DNA of 64,000 bases, taken from the NCBI RefSeq assembly GCF_003003035.1, contig NZ_PVTS01000010.1, forward strand, positions 1 through 64,000, given 5' to 3'. The DNA comes from Marinilabilia salmonicolor (GTDB lineage Bacteria > Bacteroidota > Bacteroidia > Bacteroidales > Marinilabiliaceae). Both the position numbers and the translations under genes were made by a program. The notes beneath the pieces are model-generated. The model saw only the letters and a program-made list of their open reading frames with translations. It was not told where the DNA came from and did no database searches. Positions 26,218 through 34,521 of the stretch are shown one piece after another (positions within the stretch are counted from its first letter, which is position 1; each line of letters opens with the position of its first letter).

Positions 26218-26657
26218 TACTCACAATAAGTCAATTGATTTTCAATAGTATAACTTCTCAAAGAGACTATAGGGTTTTCGTTCAGAGAAATCTTTTCAAT
26301 TAAGATTGTTTCTGAAAATAAATATGAATCATAATCCATGATCATATTCACCACATCACCCGATTTATGAGAATGCTCCAAATACTCTTTCTTGTCTTGG
26401 AGTTTAAAATCAGGGTATTTATCAATTTTCAAGGCAATTTCAATAATCTTAGCGATGCTAAAATTAATATCTCCATCATTAAGGATTTGTGAGACACGCC
26501 CTTTGCTTACCCCCAAATAATCAGCCAATTGCGTCCTGTTAAGGCCATTTTCTTCCATATACGAAACAATGGCATCATACAGAAAACCGTTAATTCCCTC
26601 AATCCAATAGGAAGGTTCATTTAGTATTTTTTCTTTGATGTTATCGTTCCTTTTCAT
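26217..26657 (-). CDS. XRE-family antitoxin (HigA-like) with C-terminal extension
   Basis: A 146-residue DNA-binding protein with a clear helix-turn-helix (LNRTQLADYLGVSKGRVSQILN) around residues 38-60. After the domain there is a roughly 60-residue tail ending SLRSYTIENQLTYCE. In chaperone-dependent antitoxins such a tail is the chaperone-addiction segment, so its presence fits the SecB-like gene that follows. It overlaps the toxin gene by 17 bases and the chaperone gene by one, arguing for translational coupling. It likely represses its own promoter upstream of the toxin gene. Confidence 0.78.
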   Translation of the reverse strand: MKRNDNIKEKILNEPSYWIEGINGFLYDAIVSYMEENGLNRTQLADYLGVSKGRVSQILNDGDINFSIAKIIEIALKIDKYPDFKLQDKKEYLEHSHKSGDVVNMIMDYDSYLFSETILIEKISLNENPIVSLRSYTIENQLTYCE

Positions 26658-27039
26658 TTTGGTAGTCTTTTATTATCTTTTTTACTGATTTCAAGTCCTT
26701 ATCCTGATTATCTTTCAGGCCTCCAACAACAATAACTCTGCCTTTATTTTCTTCGTGAAAAAGATAAATTCTTATTACTCCGGATTTAGCTTCATACAAC
26801 TTACACTTCAGATTATGCCCTTTAATTTCCCGAAATTTAGTTTTTGGCCTTAGTTGCAAATTTGCAGTATCCTGAATAATGCGGATTGCACCTGCCAGAT
26901 TCCCAAATAAATTACCTTCTTTTTCTATTTCTTCGAAAAAGGAATTAAATAAACTTTCATTATTCTTACACAATTCATAAACGTCTATTTGCGTTTCTTC
27001 AGGTATATGATCGGACAATATTAACGAATAATTCTTCAA
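26641..27039 (-). CDS. RelE/HigB-type toxin
   Basis: A 132-residue protein whose core matches RelE/HigB-fold mRNA interferases: the central REIKGHNLKCKLYEAKSGVIRIYLFHEENKGRVIVVGGLKDNQ block followed by a lysine-rich C-terminal helix (LKSVKKIIKDYQNEKER). Such toxins cleave ribosome-bound mRNA when the antitoxin is lost. It is the first gene of the three-gene operon, the HigB-first order of HigBA modules. The N-terminal 40 residues are acidic and helical. Which catalytic residues are used is not evident. Confidence 0.75.
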   Translation of the reverse strand: MKNYSLILSDHIPEETQIDVYELCKNNESLFNSFFEEIEKEGNLFGNLAGAIRIIQDTANLQLRPKTKFREIKGHNLKCKLYEAKSGVIRIYLFHEENKGRVIVVGGLKDNQDKDLKSVKKIIKDYQNEKER

Positions 27040-27288
27040 AATGTTTAGATATAGCTAAATTTTTCTATTATTTAGATTAGGACTAAAATACAAAGTATTC
27101 TCGGAAATTCTTAGAAGAAACCGGAAAATCTGAATTAAGGCAAACACATGAGCTCCCTTAAATCAAAATCGTTCAGGTAATAAGGCTAACATTTATCTAA
27201 CGTCCACACCACTATACATACAAAAAACTCTGCTCAATACACCGTTAACCACACAAAAATCCTAAGTCTGTCCTTATGTGGCACTTAT
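27040..27288. other. Divergent gap between the TAC and hipBST operons, left part
   Basis: The stretch should contain the TAC promoter on the minus strand. No unambiguous -7 box or gene was found. The right part of the gap carries dyad repeats listed separately. Confidence 0.3.
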
Positions 27289-27341
27289 ACATGCACTGTA
27301 ATAGTGCATGTTTTTAAAATATTTGCACCAGCATAGTGCAA
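27289..27341. promoter_or_regulatory. Paired GCAC-N7-GTGC operator-like sites, copy A
   Basis: Two dyads start 32 bases apart: ACATGCACT-GTAAT-AGTGCATGT (27289-27311) and TTGCAC-N7-GTGCAA (27323-27341). The same pair, same spacing and same trailing AATTTTCC occur at 30293-30339 in front of the AAA ATPase gene. No matching TAGGTTTG -7 box lies beside copy A, so it may be the remnant of a lost ATPase promoter. Confidence 0.65.
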
Positions 27342-27420
27342 TTTTCCATAAAACACATACCTCCCCAGTTAAAAACACCACCTATTATATTCAAATACAT
27401 ATAAAAACGCAATTAAATAA

Positions 27421-27448
27421 GAAATTATATCTAAATGGATATAATTTC
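27421..27448. promoter_or_regulatory. Likely HipB operator O1
   Basis: A perfect dyad: GAAATTATATC, six bases, GATATAATTTC. It lies 36 bases upstream of the hipB ATG and directly before a TATATTTG -7 box. Known HipB operators are also TATC/GATA-type dyads, though with a wider spacer. Confidence 0.65.
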
Positions 27449-27450
27449 TT

Positions 27451-27458
27451 TATATTTG
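27451..27458 (+). promoter_or_regulatory. Putative -7 element of hipBST
   Basis: TATATTTG fits TAnnTTTG. It is sandwiched between two TATATC-type dyads, so HipB bound there would block transcription. Confidence 0.55.
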
Positions 27459-27463
27459 CATAA

Positions 27464-27484
27464 AATATATCTAAAAGCATATAA
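27464..27484. promoter_or_regulatory. Likely HipB operator O2
   Basis: A second copy of the dyad (ATATATC, TAAAAG, CATATAA) with one arm mismatch runs up to the hipB start codon. Two spaced operators around one promoter suggest cooperative autorepression. Confidence 0.5.
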
Positions 27485-27705
27485 TGGAGCGTTTAGCCGA
27501 TTTTGTAAAACAGCGCAGAAAGGAAGTCAACCTCACTCAGGAAGAATTTGCCGAAAGAACCGGGGTTGCACTGACTGTTATTCGCAAAATAGAGCAGGGC
27601 AAAACCAACCTGAATCTGGAAAAGGTCAATCAGGTATTGGCGATGTTTGGCCATGAGTTAGGCCCGGTCAGTATTCAGGAATCTTTAAAAAGCGGTGATT
27701 CATGA
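27484..27705 (+). CDS. hipB: HipB-like antitoxin/repressor
   Basis: A 73-residue helix-turn-helix protein (LTQEEFAERTGVALTVIRKIEQG at residues 18-40), the short XRE type found before hipA-like genes. It should bind the two TATATC dyads upstream and repress the operon. Its last four bases overlap the start of hipS (ATGA), indicating translational coupling. An upstream frame over the same region is in a different phase and is a shadow. Confidence 0.88.
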   Translation: MERLADFVKQRRKEVNLTQEEFAERTGVALTVIRKIEQGKTNLNLEKVNQVLAMFGHELGPVSIQESLKSGDS

Positions 27706-28025
27706 GACAGGCAAAAGTTTATTATCAGGATGATTTAGCCGGAACGCTGGTCGAAACGGATGATGGAGAGTATGAATTCACTTACGATAAAGAGTATGTG
27801 AGGAATTTTCCAGATAGGTTTCTGACTTTTACCATGCCGGTTTTGGAAAAAACGTATCGTTCCAACCGGCTTTTTCCTTTTTTTGAAGGATTGATACCGG
27901 AAGGTTGGCTCTTGGAGATAGCTTCTAAAAACTGGAAAATAAACCGAAACGACCGGATGGGATTATTATTGGCCTGTTGCAGAAATTGCATCGGCGCTGT
28001 TAGTGTGGTACCAATAGAGAAATAA
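27702..28025 (+). CDS. hipS: HipS-like protein (stand-alone HipA N-subdomain 1)
   Basis: A 107-residue protein corresponding to the N-subdomain 1 of HipA (LTFTMPVLEKTYRSNRLFPFFEGLIPEGWLL, then DRMGLLLACCRNCIGAVSVVP). In ordinary HipA kinases this segment is fused to the kinase. Here it is a separate gene placed between hipB and the kinase, as in tripartite HipBST systems, where HipS acts as the antitoxin against HipT. It overlaps hipB by four bases and precedes hipT by two, so stoichiometry is probably tied. Confidence 0.85.
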   Translation: MRQAKVYYQDDLAGTLVETDDGEYEFTYDKEYVRNFPDRFLTFTMPVLEKTYRSNRLFPFFEGLIPEGWLLEIASKNWKINRNDRMGLLLACCRNCIGAVSVVPIEK

Positions 28026-28027
28026 AG

Positions 28028-28969
28028 ATGAATAGCAACAAGTGTTTATATTGTTACAAAGAAGTCGCAGAAGAAGGTGAATTCCATGCTTCTTGCAGTC
28101 AGAAATTTTTTGGTACTAAAATACCACCTGCTATCCCCTACTCTCTCGATGAGATGACGGAGTTGGCAAAAAATGTTGTTCAAAGAAGTATATCAGTTCC
28201 CGGTGTACAGCCCAAGCTTTCCATGAGCTTAATTGAAGAAGCCAGACAAAACTCTGATAAAAGGTTAACTGTAGTGGGCGCTCTCGGCGGAAATTACATC
28301 TTTAAACCACCCTCCCCCGATTATGAAGAAATGCCGGCTAATGAACACGTCACAATGCGTATTGCTGAGGCTTTTGGCATCAATGTGGTTCAATCCAGTC
28401 TCATCCGCCTTAAGTCCGGCGAGTTGTCTTATATCACCAAAAGAATTGACAGGACAGCCGGCAACGAAAAAGTCCATATGCTGGACATGTTTCAAATTAC
28501 CGAAGCATTCGACAAATACATCAGCTCAATGGAGAAAGTCGGCAAAGCATTGGGAAGCTATTCTGCCAACCCACTTCTGGACAAGTTGTTTCTGTTCGAA
28601 ATAACCCTTTTCAGCTACCTCACCGGAAACAATGATATGCATTTGAAAAACTTCTCCATGATCCAGAATAAAAGAAAATGGACACTGGCACCATCTTATG
28701 ATCTCCTGAATGTATCCATCATTTTGCCTGAAGACACCGAAGAGCTGGCCCTCACCCAGGGAGGTAAAAAGCGAAAACTAACCAGAAAGAGTTTCGAAAC
28801 GTATGGAAAAGATCTGGGGTTAAACGACAAACAAATCGATGGAGCCTTTAAGCGCTTTTTAAAAAACAGATCTAAAGCTTTCCGGCTGATTGAGCAATCC
28901 TTCCTTTCAGAAGAAATGCAAAATAAGTATATTACATTTCTGAATAAGCGATATGATGTGCTTTATTGA
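28028..28969 (+). CDS. hipT: HipT-like Ser/Thr kinase toxin
   Basis: A 313-residue HipA-family kinase lacking the N-subdomain 1 that hipS supplies. It opens with a four-Cys/His element (KCLYCYKEVAEEGEFHASC) and then carries RSISVPGVQPKLSMS, the Ser-rich loop region where HipT/HipA kinases autophosphorylate. Kinase motifs follow: NYIFKP (ATP-binding Lys), SYITKRID, the catalytic NNDMHLKN near residue 200 and the metal-binding YDLLN near 223. All appear intact. Known HipA/HipT kinases phosphorylate aminoacyl-tRNA synthetases and halt translation; the target here is unknown. Confidence 0.88.
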   Translation: MNSNKCLYCYKEVAEEGEFHASCSQKFFGTKIPPAIPYSLDEMTELAKNVVQRSISVPGVQPKLSMSLIEEARQNSDKRLTVVGALGGNYIFKPPSPDYEEMPANEHVTMRIAEAFGINVVQSSLIRLKSGELSYITKRIDRTAGNEKVHMLDMFQITEAFDKYISSMEKVGKALGSYSANPLLDKLFLFEITLFSYLTGNNDMHLKNFSMIQNKRKWTLAPSYDLLNVSIILPEDTEELALTQGGKKRKLTRKSFETYGKDLGLNDKQIDGAFKRFLKNRSKAFRLIEQSFLSEEMQNKYITFLNKRYDVLY

Positions 28970-29086
28970 TTTCCCAGTATTGAAATTTTTTACAACATAT
29001 TTACAACGAACACTGCAAAAGCACAACACAAAACACTACTCTTCAAAAGGTTAAGACAAAAAAGCACTTTCTGTATTGGAAAGTAA

Positions 29087-30256
29087 TCAATACAATAACC
29101 CAAAATGCCACAACGGAATCGTATTCAAAAAGCCATATTCAATATCATCTTTAACGACAAAAGCATTTTCAACCTCCTGAATTTGTTGCATTCCTTTGTT
29201 CTTTCCTCCTACCCCAAAAGTGTATTCATCCACTAAGAAGTCGGCAACAGGAGACATGATTATGTCGTGTTTGGCCCTCAACTGATTAAAGAAAAAGGTT
29301 TCCCTGACATTGCCGGTATTGGCATTTTCACTGGCCAAGTTGTAAATCAGATTGGTATTGTCCAGATAGATTTTATCCACCTTGCCCAGACCTTTTATAC
29401 CGCCGGTTGCATTCCTCAGTTGCGCAATCATCCCCGCTTCCTCAATAAAAAGGCAATAATCAGCAATATTGTTCCGGCTTGAGGAGAGAGACGCAGCAAT
29501 TTTGGTCATATTGGGTTTAAAAGGCACGCTATGCGCTATTATTGACAATAGCTGTTTCAGTTTCCGTCCGGTAGCCATATTCATACCGGCATACATAGGA
29601 ATATCTGTTTCCAGGGTTTGATTGACTACCTGTTGAAGACGCAATTCAAAATCGTCGTCCAGCGCAAACGGATAATAGCCCTTTTTTAAATAATCCTCAA
29701 ACAAAGGCAGAGGATGCTCTACTTCCGGCAACTCAACCTTATGGTTCAAGATCTCATCAAGTGAATATGCGGGAGAAGAAATCTGATGAAAAAGTTGAAG
29801 ATACTCCCGGAATGAAAGCCCCTGCATGTGATACATAACAGCTCTGCGGCTCAAATCCGAAGATCCCTTTTTAAGATCCAACACAGAAGAACCTGTAAAA
29901 ACCACTTTTAAATCAGGATGATAGTCATAAATCAATTTCAGTTCCTTGGCCCAATCCTTATACTTATGAATTTCATCGATAAAAAGATTCTTCCCCCCTC
30001 TTCTGGCAAAAGCCTCAGCCAAATTAAGCAACCTGTTATCAGCAAAATAAAAGTCTTCAGCGGTTACATATAAAGTCTCGGCTGGATTCAGATTTTTCTT
30101 AATATGTTGCAAAATAAGAGTCGTCTTCCCTACCCCTCTTGGCCCGGTAAGTCCTATCATGCGATTATTCCAATTGATATCGGCATGTTTGTATCTAAAG
30201 AAACTGGTATCTGTTTCTTTTAAGAGTTTGCGAAATATTACAAATAGTTGCTCCAT
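29087..30256 (-). CDS. AAA ATPase with DUF4143-type C terminus
   Basis: A 389-residue ATPase with Walker A GPRGVGKTT near residue 40, a Walker B-like LFIDEIHKYKDW near 92 and a sensor-like VVFTGSSVLDL. The C-terminal part (FFNQLRAKHDIIMSPVADFLVDEYTFGVGGKNKG) is the DUF4143/nuclease-like module common to these proteins, though it is shorter than in many. Role unknown; such ATPases are widespread, strain-variable and often near toxin genes. The promoter carries paired GCAC-N7-GTGC dyads and a TAGGTTTG box, implying tight regulation. Confidence 0.85.
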   Translation of the reverse strand: MEQLFVIFRKLLKETDTSFFRYKHADINWNNRMIGLTGPRGVGKTTLILQHIKKNLNPAETLYVTAEDFYFADNRLLNLAEAFARRGGKNLFIDEIHKYKDWAKELKLIYDYHPDLKVVFTGSSVLDLKKGSSDLSRRAVMYHMQGLSFREYLQLFHQISSPAYSLDEILNHKVELPEVEHPLPLFEDYLKKGYYPFALDDDFELRLQQVVNQTLETDIPMYAGMNMATGRKLKQLLSIIAHSVPFKPNMTKIAASLSSSRNNIADYCLFIEEAGMIAQLRNATGGIKGLGKVDKIYLDNTNLIYNLASENANTGNVRETFFFNQLRAKHDIIMSPVADFLVDEYTFGVGGKNKGMQQIQEVENAFVVKDDIEYGFLNTIPLWHFGLLY

Positions 30257-30276
30257 TTTGATGATGTTTATTTATG

Positions 30277-30284
30277 CAAACCTA
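30277..30284 (-). promoter_or_regulatory. Putative -7 element of the AAA ATPase gene
   Basis: TAGGTTTG on the minus strand, 20 bases before the ATG, matches TAnnTTTG. The nearest operator-like dyad sits just upstream, in the spacer region. Confidence 0.5.
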
Positions 30285-30292
30285 CAAAAAAC

Positions 30293-30339
30293 GCACTACA
30301 ACAGTGCAATTTTTCTTAATAAACGCACTTTTACAGTGC
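30293..30339. promoter_or_regulatory. Paired GCAC-N7-GTGC operator-like sites, copy B
   Basis: Dyads at 30293-30307 and 30325-30339, starts 32 bases apart, each followed by AATTTT. They cover the region upstream of the ATPase -7 box, the place expected for a repressor. Copy A at 27289-27341 has identical spacing. Confidence 0.65.
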
Positions 30340-30360
30340 AATTTTCCAAGTAAATATTTA

Positions 30361-31086
30361 AGCAAGGTTGAACTAGCGCGGGTAAATGGTTAATATTTCA
30401 CTGTTCGAAGAAATGTTTTTATCCTGAAAGGGTTTTACTATTTGAAAGGCGCGGTGGCCTGTCCGTTTTCCGGGCCGGCGGTTGACGGGAAGGCTTAATG
30501 GGCGACATTCAAGGCCTTGCGCAATGGCCGGAAATTAAGCATGACGCGGGCTGATAGGTTTAAACGGACTAGACCTTTTTGGTTCCTTTTTGGGGCAATG
30601 CCAAAAAGAACATAAAAAATTGGTCTGCTGACTTTTTCAGCAGCTCTAAGTCTAATCTATGATAGTGGTCTCAGGAAAGACATAAAATAATAGTTTAAAT
30701 TTCATATCCGTAGCTAAACTACCAAAATATAAATCTCTCTAATACGAGTATTAGTGAAATCAACACTCAGATTCTTATTTTTGAAAATGAAATAGTAGTA
30801 TGACTACGGATAACGACACAAAATTAAGAAGGCAATTAAAAGATGACCACTAGGGGCAATTTTCGGGGAGATAAAACACTGATGAAGTTCCGGACAATAT
30901 TTTAATAAAATATTACCGCGAATTTCGCCCCCGGTAATTTTATCCAAAAGTCAAAAATATGCCATTATTGTACCCTATTTGTACCTATGTTTTCTAAAAC
31001 CCTGTTTTTAAGCGCTTAATACATTCTGCATTGGGAGGGGAAGTACCCATTAGAGTTCCTAACATTGCAACAAATAACTCTAAACC
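30361..31086. other. Gene-free region with G/C-rich island and repeat end
   Basis: About 725 bases without a convincing gene. 30440-30560 is noticeably G/C-rich, unlike its surroundings, and looks like degraded coding sequence. At 30624-30645 a GCTGACTTTTTCAGCAG palindrome resembles the terminus of the element at 53997-54231. The rest is AT-rich with nothing recognisable. Confidence 0.4.
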
Positions 31087-31163
31087 ATAAAGATTCAATA
31101 TTGCTCAGATTTACATCTTGAATTTACCCAGAACATTCAATTTATTCAGATTAATCCGATAGC
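31087..31163 (+). pseudogene. Remnant of a metallophosphoesterase gene start
   Basis: About 77 bases closely match the beginning of the phosphoesterase gene at 10213, translating as K-I-Q-Y-C-S-D-L-H-L-E-F-T-Q-N. The start codon is ATA in place of ATG, and similarity ends after about 25 codons. Only the 5' end of a second copy survives. Confidence 0.75.
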
Positions 31164-31184
31164 CCCCCCTAATAGTTTTGAAAA

Positions 31185-31212
31185 AAGCCCGGCATGCAAA
31201 CACACCGGGCTT
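31185..31212. terminator. Terminator of the VIT/vWA gene
   Basis: AAGCCCGG and CCGGGCTT arms around a 12-base loop. Read on the minus strand the hairpin is followed by a T-run, as expected of an intrinsic terminator downstream of the 31270-33708 gene. Confidence 0.75.
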
Positions 31213-31269
31213 AAATTCAAATCTGATATCTCTAACAGGAAAGTGCTACCAGATTTCCGATATTATTCA

Positions 31270-33708
31270 TTACTCCTTACCACTTTGCAATACAAAATTA
31301 ATCGGCACGGTGTACGAAACCTGCACTGCTTTCCCTCTTTGCTTACCGGGTTTCCATCGAGGCATAGATTTCACGATTCTGATTGCTTCCGCATTGAGTG
31401 AAGGAGAGATGCCCCGTGCTATTCTCACATCTATAATACGACCATCGGTATCTATAACAAAGGACACGTAAACACGGCCTTGAATTCCATTTTCCTGTGC
31501 TTTCGGTGGATACTGGATATTCTGCACAAGAAAATTATGCATAGCAGCTTCTCCTCCGGGAAATTCCGGCATATCCTCTACAATAAAAAACACAGGCCTT
31601 TCTTGCATTTCTTCTTCTGCAGAAAGATCGGAGAAAGAAATCTCGGTCTCCATCACAGCCTCACTATCTTCAATAATCAAAGCATCTTCGAGGCCAACAT
31701 CTGCATCGACAATATTCAACACATCTGTTGCCTTAGGTGCAGGGGGCGGCGGTGGCAGGACTCTTTCCTGACTGGTAATGGGAATAATCTCCTCTTCATT
31801 CTCACCGATGGCATGATTGCTGACACCTTCCGGCAAAGGATTTGGCTGTTCAATAGTCTTTTGTCTCCCTCCTTTATTGGATACAACTGAATCCACAGCA
31901 ATAAAAGAAGTGTATTTTGTTAAAAGATTGTATTTCAACCCAAGTTGTGTAATTTCCTCTTTGAGGGCTTCCTTTTTGTCGGAATTATCATAGCTGTAGC
32001 TGTCTAAAGAAGCATAATCGCCCAGCAAGCGGATCTTTTCTCTGGCCCAGAGATATTTCAACGCTTTATTCTCCTGATCATTGGCCTGTATTGTCAGGTT
32101 TTGTGAGATTTCACTTTTCCCGGATGTCCCTGTTACTTTCAAAATGCCATGTGGCTCCCCACGATATTTTCCGGAAATAATAATGGGCCTTTCGGCAAAC
32201 AGGTCAGGAATGTTTTCGGGCAAAACATCATAAGCATCAAAACCCTCAAAGTTGTAATCAATGCCGATTAATACAGGTTGAGAAATGTATTTTTCGAACT
32301 TCTCAGCCTGCAATACAGCTTCCGATTGATTCATTGCCACAAAGGCTTCCCCATATCCCACATGAGCCATCCCTTCTATCAGATGTCTGTTTACTCCACG
32401 TCCAATTCCAAAAGAAAAGAAGTTGGCATTTCCCAGGTTGTTTCTAATATAATCGAAGGTCTCATCCTCTACCGAAACATAGCCATCGGTAAGAATGATG
32501 AATGACCGGGCATAATCGTCACATTCATTCAAGCCCATGGCGCTCTTTAGAGCATTGAGCAATTCGGTTCCTCCTCCTCCACGCCGATTATCCATAAACT
32601 GAATGGCATCTTCAATATTCCGCTCCGTTGCAGGCAATGATTCCTCATTGTAGATATAGGAACCGCCGGAAAAGAAGACAATATTGAAAAGATCTTTCCC
32701 GCGCAATCCCGAAAGGAGACTTTTCATCAATTTTTTAGAAATGTCAAGCGGAAAACCGGACATGGAACCGGAAACGTCAACAATAAAGACATACTCGCGG
32801 GCAGGAATATCATCAGGCTCCACCCTTTCCGGAGGTTGCATCATGGCCAAAAAGAATTTTTCCCCATCCGGATTATCATACAACAAAACCCCTGTTTCAA
32901 TCTGATTGCCCGCCAGACGGTATTGCATCACAAAGTCGCGATTACCGCCATCCGGCTCTTCCATCGCTATTAACGCCGATGATTTTGCCTGGTATTCTAT
33001 TTTATTTCTGTGGGTTTCGCAACGAATATCCTGAATGGGCAGACCGGTATTCAACTCTATATCAACATCAAGCATAGAAGTTGGCTTTTCACCCTCTTTT
33101 AGATAGGGATTTCCGGTCCAGGTTTCGGTTGAGGCTTCGGCCATCTCGCCCTTGCCTACGTATCTGGGACCAACCACGGTAGGATAAACGAATTCGTAAA
33201 TTTTGTCGGATGGCACCAGGAGTTCGGTGTATGACATTTTAACCTCCACTATGGCTCCGGGCACAATATTAGCCACCTTCATTTTGAAAACGTTGGGACG
33301 CTTTTCCTCAAGCAATGACGCTGTCTTCCCCTCCTTCTTAGCCTTCTCGTATCGTTTTCTTGCTTTGTCTTTTTCTTCTATTTTAGCCATAATGACTCTG
33401 TCACCCACCTTCATCACCATTTTGTAAACAGCAGCTCTGGTGGAGGCAGGAAACACATAGATGGCTTCAATAACAGACTCACCTGTGTTGACATAGGTTT
33501 GGTTAACCGTTACATCGGCAATAACCCCGGAAATTTCAACATCAACATCAGTCGATTTCAGTGGCAGGCTGGCTTTCTCATCCTCATCGGATAATACCAC
33601 GAAATAAGGAGACGCATTTTTGTCCTGTGCCATGGCAGCAGTCATGATGCAACCAGACAAAATAATAAATAATACTGTTGCTTTGGATAAAAGATCTTTG
33701 ATTCGCAT
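31270..33708 (-). CDS. VIT and von Willebrand factor A protein fused to a TonB C-terminal domain
   Basis: An 812-residue exported protein. After a signal peptide (cleavage near AMAQD) come a VIT domain (about residues 38-165, DVEISGVIADVTVNQTYVN, RYEKAKKEGKTASLLEEKRPNVF), a vWA domain (about 305-480) with an intact MIDAS (VDVSGSMSG and ILTDGY), a Pro-rich linker (PPPPPAPKATD) and a C-terminal TonB-like domain (EFPGGEAAMHNFLVQNIQYPPKAQENGIQGRVYVSFVIDTDGRI...). The architecture suggests a periplasmic metal-dependent adhesion platform connected to the envelope by the TonB-like module. No sortase signal or partner is next to it. Confidence 0.87.
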   Translation of the reverse strand: MRIKDLLSKATVLFIILSGCIMTAAMAQDKNASPYFVVLSDEDEKASLPLKSTDVDVEISGVIADVTVNQTYVNTGESVIEAIYVFPASTRAAVYKMVMKVGDRVIMAKIEEKDKARKRYEKAKKEGKTASLLEEKRPNVFKMKVANIVPGAIVEVKMSYTELLVPSDKIYEFVYPTVVGPRYVGKGEMAEASTETWTGNPYLKEGEKPTSMLDVDIELNTGLPIQDIRCETHRNKIEYQAKSSALIAMEEPDGGNRDFVMQYRLAGNQIETGVLLYDNPDGEKFFLAMMQPPERVEPDDIPAREYVFIVDVSGSMSGFPLDISKKLMKSLLSGLRGKDLFNIVFFSGGSYIYNEESLPATERNIEDAIQFMDNRRGGGGTELLNALKSAMGLNECDDYARSFIILTDGYVSVEDETFDYIRNNLGNANFFSFGIGRGVNRHLIEGMAHVGYGEAFVAMNQSEAVLQAEKFEKYISQPVLIGIDYNFEGFDAYDVLPENIPDLFAERPIIISGKYRGEPHGILKVTGTSGKSEISQNLTIQANDQENKALKYLWAREKIRLLGDYASLDSYSYDNSDKKEALKEEITQLGLKYNLLTKYTSFIAVDSVVSNKGGRQKTIEQPNPLPEGVSNHAIGENEEEIIPITSQERVLPPPPPAPKATDVLNIVDADVGLEDALIIEDSEAVMETEISFSDLSAEEEMQERPVFFIVEDMPEFPGGEAAMHNFLVQNIQYPPKAQENGIQGRVYVSFVIDTDGRIIDVRIARGISPSLNAEAIRIVKSMPRWKPGKQRGKAVQVSYTVPINFVLQSGKE

Positions 33709-34521
33709 GGTAAAGAGCTTCAGGAGGGTTTGACAAAAAAAGAAGAAGAGAGCAACAATCAGGTTGTTAATCCGATGTTAAGATCCTGTTACCTTTACCT
33801 AAAGCTACCACAAAAGCATCTGAAAATAAACAGTGTAGGCGAATATTTGAATATTTTAAAAGAATATTAATCTTGGTTAACCTTTCAGAATATTTTGTTT
33901 CTTGTATTCTCAAGTGCCTCCATTACAGTCATCTTTCAAAAAATTTCACAAAAAAATAAAAACTACTTGTAACAACTTTTTAACAAAATTTCCTAATTAA
34001 TACATTTAATTATGTTGGATATGGTTTAAAGGGTACCAATTATGTGGCTTCATTCCTTTCAACTCTTCACCATGGTTCTATATTATTTTCCACAATCCTA
34101 CGCGCAATCACCCAGGTATTCTTTTCAGATGATGTCCCCATCCTCATAATGAGCCTCAATTCAGATGAAGGCTCATTTGTCAGCGGGTTTACAAGGGGCA
34201 CTATTTGAATAAGCATTAGACAGGGATAAGTGGCACAATGCTTGCTAAGAACCACGTAGTATTTTTTTTTGCACAGACAAAAGAATATCAATCTATTAGA
34301 CCTCTTATTATACTGTATTAAAGAACAAATAAAATTTGCCGAACTTGTAACAACGTTGTCAGGGAATTTTAAAAACAAGAAATTCCAAAACTTATCAGTT
34401 ATCCAACAAAACGATATTATTTTAAACATTTAATATACGTGTTTAATAATTTAAAATTGTCTTATTAATGTAACCATTATATTTTCCTTAAACCCTAATA
34501 CTAATCTTAATCGGTTTAGCT
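33709..34521. other. Long divergent intergenic region
   Basis: About 810 bases, AT-rich. One dyad (ATGAGCCT ... AGGCTCAT, 34143-34168) could be a weak terminator. A 120-codon minus-strand frame at 34067-34429 lacks convincing protein features and is not called. Promoters for both flanking genes must lie here. Confidence 0.35.

Noticed and set aside
34067-34429. 120-codon minus-strand open frame in a long gap
   Set aside because: Cys- and Phe-rich text with no domain, poor start and no neighbours; its end looks faintly protein-like but not enough to call a gene.
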